Assembly: GCF_029892565.1 (NCBI RefSeq)
Contig: NZ_JARXVH010000008.1
Span: 186,001-250,000, forward strand
Direction: 5' to 3'
Source: Streptomyces pseudovenezuelae
GTDB taxonomy: Bacteria; Actinomycetota; Actinomycetes; Streptomycetales; Streptomycetaceae
Length of the DNA: 64,000 nt
In this document: one piece after another, positions 7,002 through 16,029 of the stretch
Position numbering within the stretch: position 1 is the stretch's first letter
How the letters are laid out: every line of letters starts with the position of its first letter
Notes under the pieces: generated by a model
What the model was told of the DNA's origin: nothing
Seen by the model: the letters and a program-made list of their open reading frames with translations, nothing else
Database searches by the model: none
Made by a program: the position numbers and the translations under genes

Positions 7002-9833
7002 TCAGTCGGCGGCCAGCAGATGGGCGGGGGCGATCCGGGACAGCCTCCTGATGGGCACCGTCAGGGCCGCGCTCACCAGTGCGGTCGCCGCGAGCGTGGC
7101 CAGCAGGGCGGCGCCGACGATCCCCACGAGATGTCCGTGCAGCACGCCCTGGCCGAGCGCCAGCACTGCCACCAGGCCGGCCACCGCACCCGACAGGCCG
7201 CCCAGCAGCGCCAGTCCGATCCCCTCGTAGAGGGTCAGCAGGGCCAGTTCTCGGTTGGTCCAGCCGGTGGCCCGCAGCACGGCGAGGTCGGCCGCGCGCT
7301 CACGTTGCGAGAGCACCAGGACGTCGACCGCCCCGGCGGCGCCCAGCAGCAGGGACAAGGCGACGCTGAGGTAGTCGGCGTTCCGTGCCTGCGCCACCAC
7401 GGCGTTGCCGAGCAGCGATCCCGCCACCTCGCCCTGGAAGGCCAGCGTCAGCGCCAGCAGCACCGTGAAGGCGGCCACCCCGAGTGCCAGACCGGCCGCG
7501 CCGAGCACGGTCCGGCCGCGCACCCGCAGCAGGTTGAGCGCGGCGAGGCCGGCCACCGAGCGCACCGGACGGGCGCGACGGGCCCCTGCCACCGGGGGCC
7601 GCAGTGCCTGCATGGGCCCCAGCCGGGTGGCGAGCCAGGCCGGGATCAGGCCCGCCGCCGTGGCCAGCAGCAGCGCGACCGGCAGCACCAGGAGCGATTT
7701 GGCACCGGCGTCGGGCTGCCCCAGCAACCGGCCGAGCCCGTACGCGAGCAGCGCGCCGGCGACCCCGGCCGCGAGACCGATGGCCGCCAACTCGCCCAGT
7801 ACCAGCCGGAGTACCTCGCCGCCGCTCCAGCCCACGCAGCGCAGCGTGCCGATCTCGGTGCGGCGCGAACGCACCGACGCCAGCGCCGCCTGCCCGAGGA
7901 ACAGTGCGCAGACCACCAGGACCAGCAGGAAGAGGATCGCGCTCTTGGTGTCGACCGCCTTGAGGATCCGCAGCGCCACGCCCTTGTCCACCCAGCGCTC
8001 CGTGACGTGCGCCTTCGGGCTCAGCGCGACCGTGCGGAGGGTGGGCGAGCTGCCGATCGTGACGTCGACCTCGAGCTTGGGGTAGGCGGTACGGATCGCG
8101 CCGGCCACGGCATTGACCCTGGCGCGCGAGGCGGCGTCGACGCCGGTCACTCCGGCCACCCGGATCCTGATCGCGCTGACCGGCGCCCGGTCCTGGAGGC
8201 CGGGTGTACGGCGGCTCTTGGTGAGCGTGGTGATGGAGTCCAGCGTGGTCAGCATGGTGGGCGCCGCGCTGAGGTATCCGCCCAGGTTGCGGTCGGGCTG
8301 GAGCGGCTTGTCGTCGAGCAGCTCGCGGGTGGCGCTGTCCGCGCCGGTGACCTCCGGGGCCTGATAGGTCTCCAGCGAGGTGTCCGACAGGGGCGAGAAG
8401 CCGGGCAGCTTGTCGGTGTCGTAGCGGCCGACCACGCGGATGTACGGAAACGTCAGCCGTCCGTAGTCCTGCTGGTCACACACCCCCAGGTGACCGCAGA
8501 AGGTCGAGGGGTGGCCGGTCACCTTCCGGTACTGGGTTCCCTTGTTCTCCTCAGGGACGTCCGGCACCGGCTGCTGGTTGATGTTGGTCACCCACAGGTC
8601 GGGTTTCTGCCGAGGCTGCGGTCGGACGGCGAGTTCACCGTCGGGCGTACGGCGGTAGGTCACCGGGCCGACCGTCCAGTACTCCTGGGTGTCGACGCCG
8701 TATCTGGGCACCGCTTTCCGGTAGCCCTCGCTCAGGTCGACGCCGACCTTGCCCACGGGTGTGCCCCGCAGTCCGTCGACGTAGCCGGCGGCGGTCGGGT
8801 TGCCCAGTCTGGAGGGCAGCGTCGCCGGGTCGCCGATGTCGAGGCGTTCGACGGTGGCGTCGAGCTTGCCCTCGGTCAGCGGTCGGCTGCTGAGCATCAC
8901 CGGGACGAGCGTCTCCGGCTCCCCGCCCGTCGCCTTGGAGGGCGGAGTGGTGTGCGGTCTGTCCTTCTCGGTGAGCATCCGTCCCGAGGCGAGCGTGTCA
9001 CCCAGGCCCACCAGTCGGTCCTCGGCCACCGGGTCGACGGCGGACAGCAGGACCGGATAGGCGACCGGGATGTCGATGGTGGCCTTGCCCTGGCCCGACT
9101 GGCAGTTCATCCGCGAGTGCAGGCCGGGGTCGAACGCCGACTTGTCGCTGAGGTCCTCGCCGATGATGCTCGACATCATCGGCAGATCGAGACTCCAATT
9201 CGTCGCTTCGGTCTTGTCGCCGTTGAAGTAGAAGCACACGTCGTACTTCCCGTCCATCACGTAACGCCGGGTGCTCTTCTCGATCCGGCCCTTTTCCAGA
9301 GTGTCCGACCCGAACGTGTCGCCGTACGCCGTACCACACGTGATGGGGCTGCGGGTGAGGTAGACGTACTGGTCGGCGGCGCGGTAGGTGCCCAGGCCCG
9401 CGGTCAGGGTCGGGGCGAGGCGGAGGATCTGCCGGGACGCCTTGCCGTCGAGGAAGCGGGACACGTCCACGGAGACGGTGGTGTGCACCATCAGGTAGCC
9501 GATGTTGGCGACCGGCGCCGCCACGTCGACCCCGCTCAGGCCCCGGATGTGCCGGTACTGCGCCATGGTGATGCCACCGAACGTGCCGGACAAGAAGTTC
9601 GGTGCGACCAGACCGCTCTCCTGCTCGACGTCCGTCCGCGCGCCCGCGGGCCGGACCAGGACGTCGTACGCGGACCGCGCGTTCTTGCGTACGGTGCCCA
9701 CGGTGGTCGCCTGGCTCGTGTCCACCGTCGAGGTCAGCAGGGTGAAACTGGTGGCCGCCACCAGGATCCCGGCCGCCAGGGCCAACGCGCGCCCGCGTCG
9801 TCGGCGGAGCTGCCCGAGGATCATCGCTATCAC
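7002..9833 (-). CDS. FtsX-like ABC permease with large extracellular domain
   Basis: A 943-residue MacB/FtsX-type permease. An Arg-rich start and first helix (residues ~13-37) lead into a ~600-residue extracytoplasmic region, then three helices (AILFLLVLVVCALFLGQAAL onward), a second FtsX-like unit, and a C-terminal TRLGPMQALRPP-type coupling helix plus RRLSRIAPAHLLAAD. The GTG start at 9833 overlaps the stop of the upstream ATPase (GTGA), so the two are translationally coupled. Such systems usually move lipoproteins, peptides or signals mechanically across the membrane or resist antimicrobials. An ATG three codons in is an alternative start. Confidence 0.9.
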   Translation of the reverse strand: MIAMILGQLRRRRGRALALAAGILVAATSFTLLTSTVDTSQATTVGTVRKNARSAYDVLVRPAGARTDVEQESGLVAPNFLSGTFGGITMAQYRHIRGLSGVDVAAPVANIGYLMVHTTVSVDVSRFLDGKASRQILRLAPTLTAGLGTYRAADQYVYLTRSPITCGTAYGDTFGSDTLEKGRIEKSTRRYVMDGKYDVCFYFNGDKTEATNWSLDLPMMSSIIGEDLSDKSAFDPGLHSRMNCQSGQGKATIDIPVAYPVLLSAVDPVAEDRLVGLGDTLASGRMLTEKDRPHTTPPSKATGGEPETLVPVMLSSRPLTEGKLDATVERLDIGDPATLPSRLGNPTAAGYVDGLRGTPVGKVGVDLSEGYRKAVPRYGVDTQEYWTVGPVTYRRTPDGELAVRPQPRQKPDLWVTNINQQPVPDVPEENKGTQYRKVTGHPSTFCGHLGVCDQQDYGRLTFPYIRVVGRYDTDKLPGFSPLSDTSLETYQAPEVTGADSATRELLDDKPLQPDRNLGGYLSAAPTMLTTLDSITTLTKSRRTPGLQDRAPVSAIRIRVAGVTGVDAASRARVNAVAGAIRTAYPKLEVDVTIGSSPTLRTVALSPKAHVTERWVDKGVALRILKAVDTKSAILFLLVLVVCALFLGQAALASVRSRRTEIGTLRCVGWSGGEVLRLVLGELAAIGLAAGVAGALLAYGLGRLLGQPDAGAKSLLVLPVALLLATAAGLIPAWLATRLGPMQALRPPVAGARRARPVRSVAGLAALNLLRVRGRTVLGAAGLALGVAAFTVLLALTLAFQGEVAGSLLGNAVVAQARNADYLSVALSLLLGAAGAVDVLVLSQRERAADLAVLRATGWTNRELALLTLYEGIGLALLGGLSGAVAGLVAVLALGQGVLHGHLVGIVGAALLATLAATALVSAALTVPIRRLSRIAPAHLLAAD

Positions 9834-10534
9834 GGGCGCAGGCCCCCCAGCCGGTCCAGCACGTCGCCGGACGCGGTGATCCGCACGTCCGAGGTGATCC
9901 TGCCGTCCTGGAGGCGCACCACCCGGTCGCCGTTCGCGGCGACCTCGGAGTCGTGGGTCGCGATCAGCATCGTCATCCCGTACCGCTCACGCAACGACAT
10001 CAGCAGGTCGATGATCTCCCGCCCGATGACGCTGTCCAGGTTGCCCGTCGGCTCGTCGGCCAGCAGCAGTCCTGGCCGGTTGATCAACGCGCGTGCCACG
10101 GCGACGCGTTGCTGCTGGCCGCCCGACAACTCCGCCGGCAGGGCGTCGGCACGTGCCGCCAGGCCGACCGCCTCCAGCAGCTCCATGCCGCGCTCGCGCC
10201 GGTCGAAGTCGACCCTGCGGGGCAACACCGGCGCCAGCACGTTGTCCAGCACGGTCAGCGCGGGCAGCAGGTGGAAGCGCTGGAAGACGAACCCGATGCG
10301 CCGGCGGTGCGCGTCGAGACCCTTGGGCTGCAGCTCCGTCCCGTCGATCTCCACGGTGCCCTCGTCGGGCTGGTCCATTCCGCCGGTCACGTGCAGCACC
10401 GTGGACTTGCCCGCGCCCGAGGGCCCGGTCAGCATCACCGCCTCGCCGGCGGCGACCTCCAGATCGACCGCGTCCAGGGCGGTCAGCCCCGGATACCGCC
10501 GGCTCACCCCTCGCAACGCCACGCTCACAGCCAT
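9830..10534 (-). CDS. ABC transporter ATP-binding protein partner of the FtsX-like permease
   Basis: A 234-residue MacB/LolD-type ATPase. Walker A is GPSGAGKST, the Q-loop region is FVFQRFHLLPALTVLDNV, the signature is LSGGQQQR, Walker B is LLLADEPTGNLDS and the H-loop lies in LIATHDSEVAAN, so all motifs are intact. I place the start at the ATG at 10534, where the protein begins with AVSVALRGVSRRYPG as in relatives; an upstream TTG at 10567 would fall inside the operator-like repeats. It is divergent from a PadR repressor across an 85-base gap carrying three TTGTnnCAA sites, so PadR control is likely. Confidence 0.92.
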   Translation of the reverse strand: MAVSVALRGVSRRYPGLTALDAVDLEVAAGEAVMLTGPSGAGKSTVLHVTGGMDQPDEGTVEIDGTELQPKGLDAHRRRIGFVFQRFHLLPALTVLDNVLAPVLPRRVDFDRRERGMELLEAVGLAARADALPAELSGGQQQRVAVARALINRPGLLLADEPTGNLDSVIGREIIDLLMSLRERYGMTMLIATHDSEVAANGDRVVRLQDGRITSDVRITASGDVLDRLGGLRP

Positions 10535-10558
10535 GGAAGCCGCCCCGCCCCTCGTAGA

Positions 10559-10605
10559 TTGTGGCAATTCAAGGGTATGTTGTCACAATGCACATTGTCA
10601 CAATG
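10559..10605. promoter_or_regulatory. Candidate PadR operator array (three TTGTnnCAA-like boxes)
   Basis: Between the divergent ATPase and PadR genes lie TTGTGGCAA (10560-10568), TTGTCACAA (10580-10588) and TTGTCACAA (10595-10603). The last two extend to the 11-base direct repeat TTGTCACAATG with a 15-base period and also form the palindrome ACAATG-CA-CATTGT at 10585-10598. PadR proteins bind ATGT/ACAT-rich palindromes near their own promoters. The function is inferred from position. Confidence 0.6.
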
Positions 10606-10619
10606 CAGGAGGGAGGTAC

Positions 10620-11261
10620 ATGCCGCTTCACCACGCCGTGCTCGCGCTGCTGACCCGGCGCCCGAGCCACGGTTACGAACTCAAGGTCCGGTTCGAGGAG
10701 GCCATCGGCCCGCAGTGGGGAGGCCTGAACATCGGGCACCTCTACCAGATCCTCGAACGGCTGGTCCGAGACGGTTACGTCACGCGCTCGCAGGTCGCGC
10801 AGGCCGACCGGCCGGACAAGAACCTGTACACGCTCACGCCGTCCGGCGCCGACGAGGTGCACACGTGGGCGACCACGGCATGGGTGCGTACCGGCGGCTT
10901 CCGCGACGAGCTCTTCCTGAAGCTCCTCGGCGCGGTCGCCCTCGGCCCGGAGGCCCTGGCCACGCTGATCGAGACGCAGCGGCAGACCTACCTGTCCGAA
11001 CTCGCGGGCCTGACACACCAACGCCGCGCCCACGCCGACGAGCCACTGGTCGCCCTGCTGATCGACGCCGCCATCGCGCACACCAAGGCCGACCTCGGGC
11101 TACTGGACAACGCCGCGGGGCATCTGACCCCGCTCGCCGCGGCACAGGACACGCAGACGGCGGGGCAGCAGTCACCGGGGACGGGGAGCGCTGAGGACAA
11201 CTCGCCGAGTGCCGGCGACAGTTACGGCCGGGCGGGACAGGCCTGGACGGACTCGGCGTAG
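10620..11261 (+). CDS. PadR-family transcriptional repressor
   Basis: A 213-residue PadR regulator. The N-terminal winged helix is typical: HAVLALLTRRPSHGYELKVRFE, then GHLYQILERLVRDGYV and the wing with RPDKNLYTLTPSG. The helical dimerisation domain follows (FRDELFLKLLGAVALG to ~residue 165). The last ~45 residues (QDTQTAGQQSPGTGSAEDNSPS) are low complexity. The ATG at 10620 has the ribosome site AGGAGGGAGG at 10607-10616. It is divergent from the ABC ATPase/permease pair and most likely represses it and itself, released by an antimicrobial or envelope signal. Confidence 0.92.
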   Translation: MPLHHAVLALLTRRPSHGYELKVRFEEAIGPQWGGLNIGHLYQILERLVRDGYVTRSQVAQADRPDKNLYTLTPSGADEVHTWATTAWVRTGGFRDELFLKLLGAVALGPEALATLIETQRQTYLSELAGLTHQRRAHADEPLVALLIDAAIAHTKADLGLLDNAAGHLTPLAAAQDTQTAGQQSPGTGSAEDNSPSAGDSYGRAGQAWTDSA

Positions 11262-11280
11262 GCGACGGGCATCGGCGGGG

Positions 11281-11328
11281 TGACGGGGGCTGACGGGGGC
11301 TGACGGGGGCTGACGGGGGCTGACGGGG
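11281..11328. repeat. 10-bp tandem repeat (TGACGGGGGC, 4.8 copies)
   Basis: Four exact copies of TGACGGGGGC from 11281 to 11320 and a fifth partial copy to 11328, lying between the convergent padR-type and L,D-transpeptidase genes. It is non-coding and likely unstable in length. Confidence 0.95.
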
Positions 11329-11333
11329 AGGGC

Positions 11334-12053
11334 CTAGTCCTTCAGGTCGGCCTTGTCCCCCATCACCACCACCGGATGCCGGTCCGGGTCGAGCGTGCGC
11401 AGCAGGTACTCCATCGCCGCCTTCGACAGACTGACGCAGCCCGACGTACCGCTGCCGTGGTCCATGTGCAACCAGATACTGCCGCCCTTGACCTCGCCGT
11501 CGGGGCGGGTCGGGTCGTTGGGCGGGGTGCCCTTGACGCGGTTGTAGTCGATGGCGATGACGTAGTCGAAGTCGTGCCAGTGCGACTCGGCCCACCAGCG
11601 CGGGGCGGCGAAGGCGGCGTTGCGCGTGTACAGGAGGCGGGCGCCGGGGTCGGGCAGCACGCCGCCCGCGTCGGTGAGGGTGAACACGCCTACGGGGCTG
11701 CGCTTGTCGCCCTCGTGATGGTCGACGGTCCAGCCCTTCTTTCCGTTGTGCGCGGGCCAACTGCGGGTCCGTTCCCAGCCGGAGCCGCGTTTCGTGTAGA
11801 GGGCGACAGTGGCGTCCGGCGAGTCCTTGCCGTCGCCGTAGACCACGACGGCCTGGCGGGTTTCCGCGGGGATCCGCCGCCCGAAGCCGTCGCCGACGCC
11901 AGGGAGACCACGGGTCGACGCCGCCGTGCTCGCCGTCGCCGTCGCCGTCCCTTCCGCTCCCGCGCCCTCTCCCCCGGCATGGTGCGCGCCGCCGCACGCG
12001 GACAAGGCCATCAGGAGGGTCGCCGCGATCGTCACACTTCGTACGCATTGCAT
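11334..12053 (-). CDS. Lipoprotein L,D-transpeptidase (YkuD domain)
   Basis: A 239-residue exported protein. The signal peptide ends in a lipobox LMALSACGG (Cys at about residue 20), so it should be a lipoprotein, followed by a Gly/Ala/Thr-rich linker. The YkuD domain carries the catalytic cysteine motif HGSGTSGCVSL near the C-terminus, with the upstream histidine in IWLHMDHG. Such enzymes form 3-3 cross-links or attach ligands to peptidoglycan, though the sequence resembles the compact 'L,D-transpeptidase family' lipoproteins whose substrates are unproven. The ATG at 12053 was chosen because it gives a complete lipoprotein signal; no strong ribosome site is visible. Confidence 0.87.
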   Translation of the reverse strand: MQCVRSVTIAATLLMALSACGGAHHAGGEGAGAEGTATATASTAASTRGLPGVGDGFGRRIPAETRQAVVVYGDGKDSPDATVALYTKRGSGWERTRSWPAHNGKKGWTVDHHEGDKRSPVGVFTLTDAGGVLPDPGARLLYTRNAAFAAPRWWAESHWHDFDYVIAIDYNRVKGTPPNDPTRPDGEVKGGSIWLHMDHGSGTSGCVSLSKAAMEYLLRTLDPDRHPVVVMGDKADLKD

Positions 12054-12256
12054 CGACTCATGGTGGCAGCACGTCCCGGGCGATTGTCTGCGGTTCGGGA
12101 GATACGGGGCAGACCGGAAAGATGCCGGTTCTGTGCGGGCTACGTGAAAAACCGGTTGCCTCCGACCACGCAGTGACGCGAACCTTTCACGGTTTGCTGT
12201 CGCCGCTCGCGGCCTCTTCCACCCCCTTGACACGAGCAACTGGGACCCCATCCGTC

Positions 12257-14047
12257 ATGCAGATCCAAGACCTTCCCTATGCCGACCCGGGCACGCCGGA
12301 CGCGCGCTCAGGCGCCCGATTCCTGTGGTGGCTGGGCCGGAATCAGCTGGGCGGACAGTTCAAGTCCCTGGCCTGGGGGCTGTTGCACTTCATGTCCGTC
12401 TCCGCACTGCCGTTCTGCGTGGGCCTCTCCGTGCAGGCCGTGGTGGACCGCTCCGGCACCCGACTGGCGTTGGCGGGCGGGCTGTTGGCGCTGTGCGGGA
12501 TCGGCGTCGCGCTGGGCGACACCTTCCTGCACCGGTCCGCCGTCACCAACTGGATCACCGCCGCCGCCCGCGTCCAGCAACTGCTGGCCCGCAAGGCCTC
12601 CCAACTCGGCTCGGCACTGACCCGGCGGGTCGCGGCCGGCGAGGTCGTGGCCGTGTCGACGGGTGACGTCGAGAAGATCGGCTGGTTCGTGGAGGCCGTC
12701 TCCCGGTTCACCGCGGCGGCGCTCACCGCCGTGCTGGTCTGTGTCGCCCTGGTCGTCTACCAGCCGGCGCTGGGTGTGCTCGTCGCCGTCGGTCTGCCCG
12801 TGGTGGCGCTGGCGGTCCTGCCGCTGCTGCCGCGGGCCACCCGCCGGGCCGACGTCCAGCGCGAGAAGGCGGGCCGGGCCACCGAACTCGCCTCCGACAC
12901 CGTCGCCGGACTGCGCGTGCTGCGCGGCATCGGCGGCGAGGAACTGTTCCTCGACCGCTACCGCCGCGCCTCCCAGGAGGTCCGCCGGGCCGCCGTGCGC
13001 AGTGCCCGCATGTGGTCCCTGATCGCCGCGATCCAGGTCCTGCTGCCGGGCCTGCTGATGATCGCGGTCGTCTGGTACGGCGTCCACCTGGCCCGCCAGG
13101 GTCGTATCACCATCGGCGAACTGGTCACCGTCTACAGCTCGGTGATGGTCCTGAGCTACCCGCTCCAGCACTTTCACGAGATCGCCATGGCGTACTCCTT
13201 CTCGCGCCCGTCCGCCAAGCGCGCCGCGCGCGTGCTGTCGCTGGAACGGGCCACCGACGCCGACGGCGTGCGCGAGGCCGACCACCTGCCGGCCGGCGAC
13301 CTGTACGACCCCGCCACCGGCCTGCTCGCCCCCGCCGGTCGACTCACCGCCGTGGTGTGCGGCGACCCGGACGCGGCGGGCCTGCTCGCCGAACGGCTGG
13401 GCGGGCACCCCGCCGAGGAGGGCACGTCCGTCCTGCTGGGCGGTGTCCCCCTCGACGAGCTGCCGCTGGACACCGCCCGCGCGGCCGTGCTCGTCCAGGA
13501 CAAGGACCCGGTGCTGCTGTCCGGTTCGCTGCGCGAGCTGCTCGACGTGCCGGCGTCGGGCGATGTCACCGCGGCCGACGCGCTGGCCGCCGCCCAGTGC
13601 GGGGACGTCCTGGAGGCGCTCGCCCAGGGGTCGTTGGACGCGGCGGATCCGATGGACACACGGATCACCGAACGCGGTCGGTCGCTGTCCGGCGGACAGC
13701 GGCAGCGGCTGGCCCTGGCCCGGTCGCTGATCACCGACCCCGAGGTGCTCGTCCTGGACGAGCCGACCTCGGCCGTCGACTCGCACACCGAGGCGCGGAT
13801 CGCGGAGGGACTGCGCGGACTGCGGGAGGGGCGGACGACGGTGGTGTTCACCTCGTCGCCGCTGCTCCTGGACCACGCGGACCGGGTCGTGCTGGTGCAC
13901 GAGGGCGAGGTCGCGGCGGTCGGCGTCCACCGCGACCTGGTGCACGCCGAGCCCCGGTACCGGGCGGTGGTGACCCGGGAGACCGAGGAAGAGGCCGCCT
14001 TGACCGGCGTACTGAAGGAACTGGAAGAGATCGAGGAGACAGCATGA
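12257..14047 (+). CDS. ABC exporter subunit A of a heterodimer, Walker A degenerate
   Basis: A 596-residue half-exporter with six helices (residues ~38-310) and an ATPase domain missing key residues. The position of Walker A (about 368-375) reads CGDPDAAG, with no P-loop lysine or serine. The H-loop histidine is replaced (FTSSP, Ser533). By contrast the signature LSGGQ (477-481) and Walker B VLVLDEPTSAVD with its glutamate are intact. Its stop overlaps the ATG of the next gene (ATGA), so the two are co-translated. It can supply a signature motif but not bind ATP normally itself, which fits an obligate heterodimer. Substrate unknown; paired exporters like this often move siderophores or peptides. 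Confidence 0.9.
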   Translation: MQIQDLPYADPGTPDARSGARFLWWLGRNQLGGQFKSLAWGLLHFMSVSALPFCVGLSVQAVVDRSGTRLALAGGLLALCGIGVALGDTFLHRSAVTNWITAAARVQQLLARKASQLGSALTRRVAAGEVVAVSTGDVEKIGWFVEAVSRFTAAALTAVLVCVALVVYQPALGVLVAVGLPVVALAVLPLLPRATRRADVQREKAGRATELASDTVAGLRVLRGIGGEELFLDRYRRASQEVRRAAVRSARMWSLIAAIQVLLPGLLMIAVVWYGVHLARQGRITIGELVTVYSSVMVLSYPLQHFHEIAMAYSFSRPSAKRAARVLSLERATDADGVREADHLPAGDLYDPATGLLAPAGRLTAVVCGDPDAAGLLAERLGGHPAEEGTSVLLGGVPLDELPLDTARAAVLVQDKDPVLLSGSLRELLDVPASGDVTAADALAAAQCGDVLEALAQGSLDAADPMDTRITERGRSLSGGQRQRLALARSLITDPEVLVLDEPTSAVDSHTEARIAEGLRGLREGRTTVVFTSSPLLLDHADRVVLVHEGEVAAVGVHRDLVHAEPRYRAVVTRETEEEAALTGVLKELEEIEETA

Positions 14048-15825
14048 TCGGCGTGGCGCCACCGGCCTACGACCCGGCGGCCCCGACTACGGCGAACACC
14101 TTGCCCGTCGGCGCCCCCGCGACCGTACGCGCCTACGTGGCCGAACTGTTCCGACGGCACCGTCGTGCCTTCCTGGTCCTGATCACGGTCAACACGGTGT
14201 CCGTGATCGCCTCGTTGGTCGGCCCGTGGCTGCTCGGCGACCTCGTGCAGCGGGTGTCGGACGGTGCGCGGGAGCTCCATATGCCGTTCACCGTCACGGT
14301 GTTCGTTGTCGCGCTGGTCGTCCAAGCCGTGTTCGTGCGCGAGGTGCGGCTGCGCGGGGCGATGCTCGGCGAGCGGATGCTGGCCGACCTGCGCGAGGAC
14401 TTCCTTGTGCGGTCGGTCGGGCTGCCGCCGGGCGTCCTGGAGCGGGCGGGCACGGGCGACCTGCTGTCCCGGATCACGACGGACGTCGACCGGCTGGCCA
14501 ACGCGATGCGCGAGGCCGTGCCGCAGCTTTCGATCGGTGTGGTGTGGGTGGTGCTGCTGATCGGCGGGCTCGTCGTCACGGTGCCGCCGCTGGCACCGGC
14601 CGTGCTGATCGCCGTGCCGCTGTTGGTGATCGGCTGCCGCTGGTACTTCAAGCGGGCACCGTCCGGCTACCGCTCGGAGGCCGCGGGGTACGCCGCCGTG
14701 GCCGCCGCCCTCGCCGAGACGGTCGACGCCGGGCGCACCGTCGAGGCCCAGCGCCTCGGCGCCCGCCGCGTCGAACTGTCGGAGCGCCGGGTCCAGGAGT
14801 GGACGGCCTGGGAGCGCTACACGCTGTGGCTGCGGTCCGTGCTCTTCCCCGTCATCAACCTCACCCATGTGACGGTGCTCGCCTCGGTCCTGATGATCGG
14901 CGGCGTGTTCGTCCTGCACGGCTGGATCGGGATCGGCCAGCTGACCACGGGCGCGCTCATCGCCCAGATGCTCGTGGACCCGGTGAACCTGATCCTGCGC
15001 TGGTACGACGAGCTCCAGGTGGCCCAGGTGTCGCTGGCCCGCCTCGTCGGCGTGCGCGACATCGAGCCGGAGGCCGGTGAGGATTCGCTGGCCCCGGACG
15101 GCCGTGACGTGCACGCGGACCGGGTGCACTTCGGCTACCGCGAGGGCGTGGACGTCCTGCGCAAGGTGTCCCTGGAGGTCGCGCCCGGCACCCGGCTGGC
15201 GCTGGTCGGACCGTCGGGCGCGGGCAAGTCCACGCTGGGCAGACTGCTCGCCGGCATCTACGCGCCCCGGGCCGGCCACATCACCCTCGGCGGCGCCGAA
15301 CTCTCCCGGATGCCGGCCGAGCGGGTCCGCTCGCACGTGGCCCTCGTCAACCAGGAGCACCACGTCTTCGTGGGCTCCCTGCGCGACAACCTGCTGCTCG
15401 CCCGGACCGGCGCGGCGGACGCCGAGCTGTGGGCGGCGCTGGGCGCGGTGGACGCGGACGGGTGGGCGCGGGCGCTGGACGACGGCCTGGACACGGAGGT
15501 CGGCTCGGGCGGGCTCACGCTCACCCCGGCCCAGGCCCAGCAGATCGCGCTGGCCCGGCTGGTGCTGGCCGATCCGCACACGCTGGTCCTGGACGAGGCG
15601 ACGTCCCTGCTCGACCCGCGTGCGGCCCGCCATCTGGAACGATCCCTGGCCCGCGTCCTCGACGGCCGCACCGTCGTCGCCATCGCCCACCGGCTGCACA
15701 CCGCCCACGACGCGGATGTCATCGCCGTCGTGGAGAACGGCCGCATCAGCGAACTCGGCAGCCATGGCGAGCTGGTCGCGGCGGACGGTGCGTACGCGGC
15801 GTTGTGGCGGTCCTGGCACGGGTGA
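14044..15825 (+). CDS. ABC exporter subunit B of a heterodimer, signature motif degenerate
   Basis: A 593-residue half-exporter with six helices, Walker A GPSGAGKST (389-397), Walker B LVLDEATSLLD (~514) and H-loop IAHRL (~549), all intact. Its signature motif is degenerate (LTPAQAQ at ~493 instead of LSGGQ). The losses are complementary to those of the preceding subunit. One composite site (this Walker A with the partner's LSGGQ) should be fully active and the other dead. The start codon overlaps the previous stop by four bases. There is no adjacent regulator; the next gene downstream is the unrelated DUF5709 gene. Confidence 0.92.
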   Translation: MIGVAPPAYDPAAPTTANTLPVGAPATVRAYVAELFRRHRRAFLVLITVNTVSVIASLVGPWLLGDLVQRVSDGARELHMPFTVTVFVVALVVQAVFVREVRLRGAMLGERMLADLREDFLVRSVGLPPGVLERAGTGDLLSRITTDVDRLANAMREAVPQLSIGVVWVVLLIGGLVVTVPPLAPAVLIAVPLLVIGCRWYFKRAPSGYRSEAAGYAAVAAALAETVDAGRTVEAQRLGARRVELSERRVQEWTAWERYTLWLRSVLFPVINLTHVTVLASVLMIGGVFVLHGWIGIGQLTTGALIAQMLVDPVNLILRWYDELQVAQVSLARLVGVRDIEPEAGEDSLAPDGRDVHADRVHFGYREGVDVLRKVSLEVAPGTRLALVGPSGAGKSTLGRLLAGIYAPRAGHITLGGAELSRMPAERVRSHVALVNQEHHVFVGSLRDNLLLARTGAADAELWAALGAVDADGWARALDDGLDTEVGSGGLTLTPAQAQQIALARLVLADPHTLVLDEATSLLDPRAARHLERSLARVLDGRTVVAIAHRLHTAHDADVIAVVENGRISELGSHGELVAADGAYAALWRSWHG

Positions 15826-16029
15826 GGCGGCGGGCGGAGGCGAGGGCGAGCCGGTAAGCGGGGACCCGGTCTCGGATGCAGGTGGGACTCGCGGTACGAG
15901 GGGCTCGTCGCCCTGTGCCGTTGCGCGGTCCCGAAAGGGGGTGGAAGGGTGGGCATCGGTACCGGCTCGCGCCGCGTACCGGCGACCCGCCACCCACAGC
16001 GGGCCCGTCCCCATCACCTGGAGGTACCC

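Noticed and set aside
6978..10619. Long plus-strand frame running into the PadR gene
   Set aside because: Only the last 213 codons are PadR. The rest is antisense to the permease and ATPase genes and shows no protein-like composition.
12110..12256. Iron box upstream of the heterodimeric exporter
   Set aside because: No TTAGGTTAGGCTMACCTAA-like sequence; a TTGACA hexamer at 12227-12232 has no good -10 partner.
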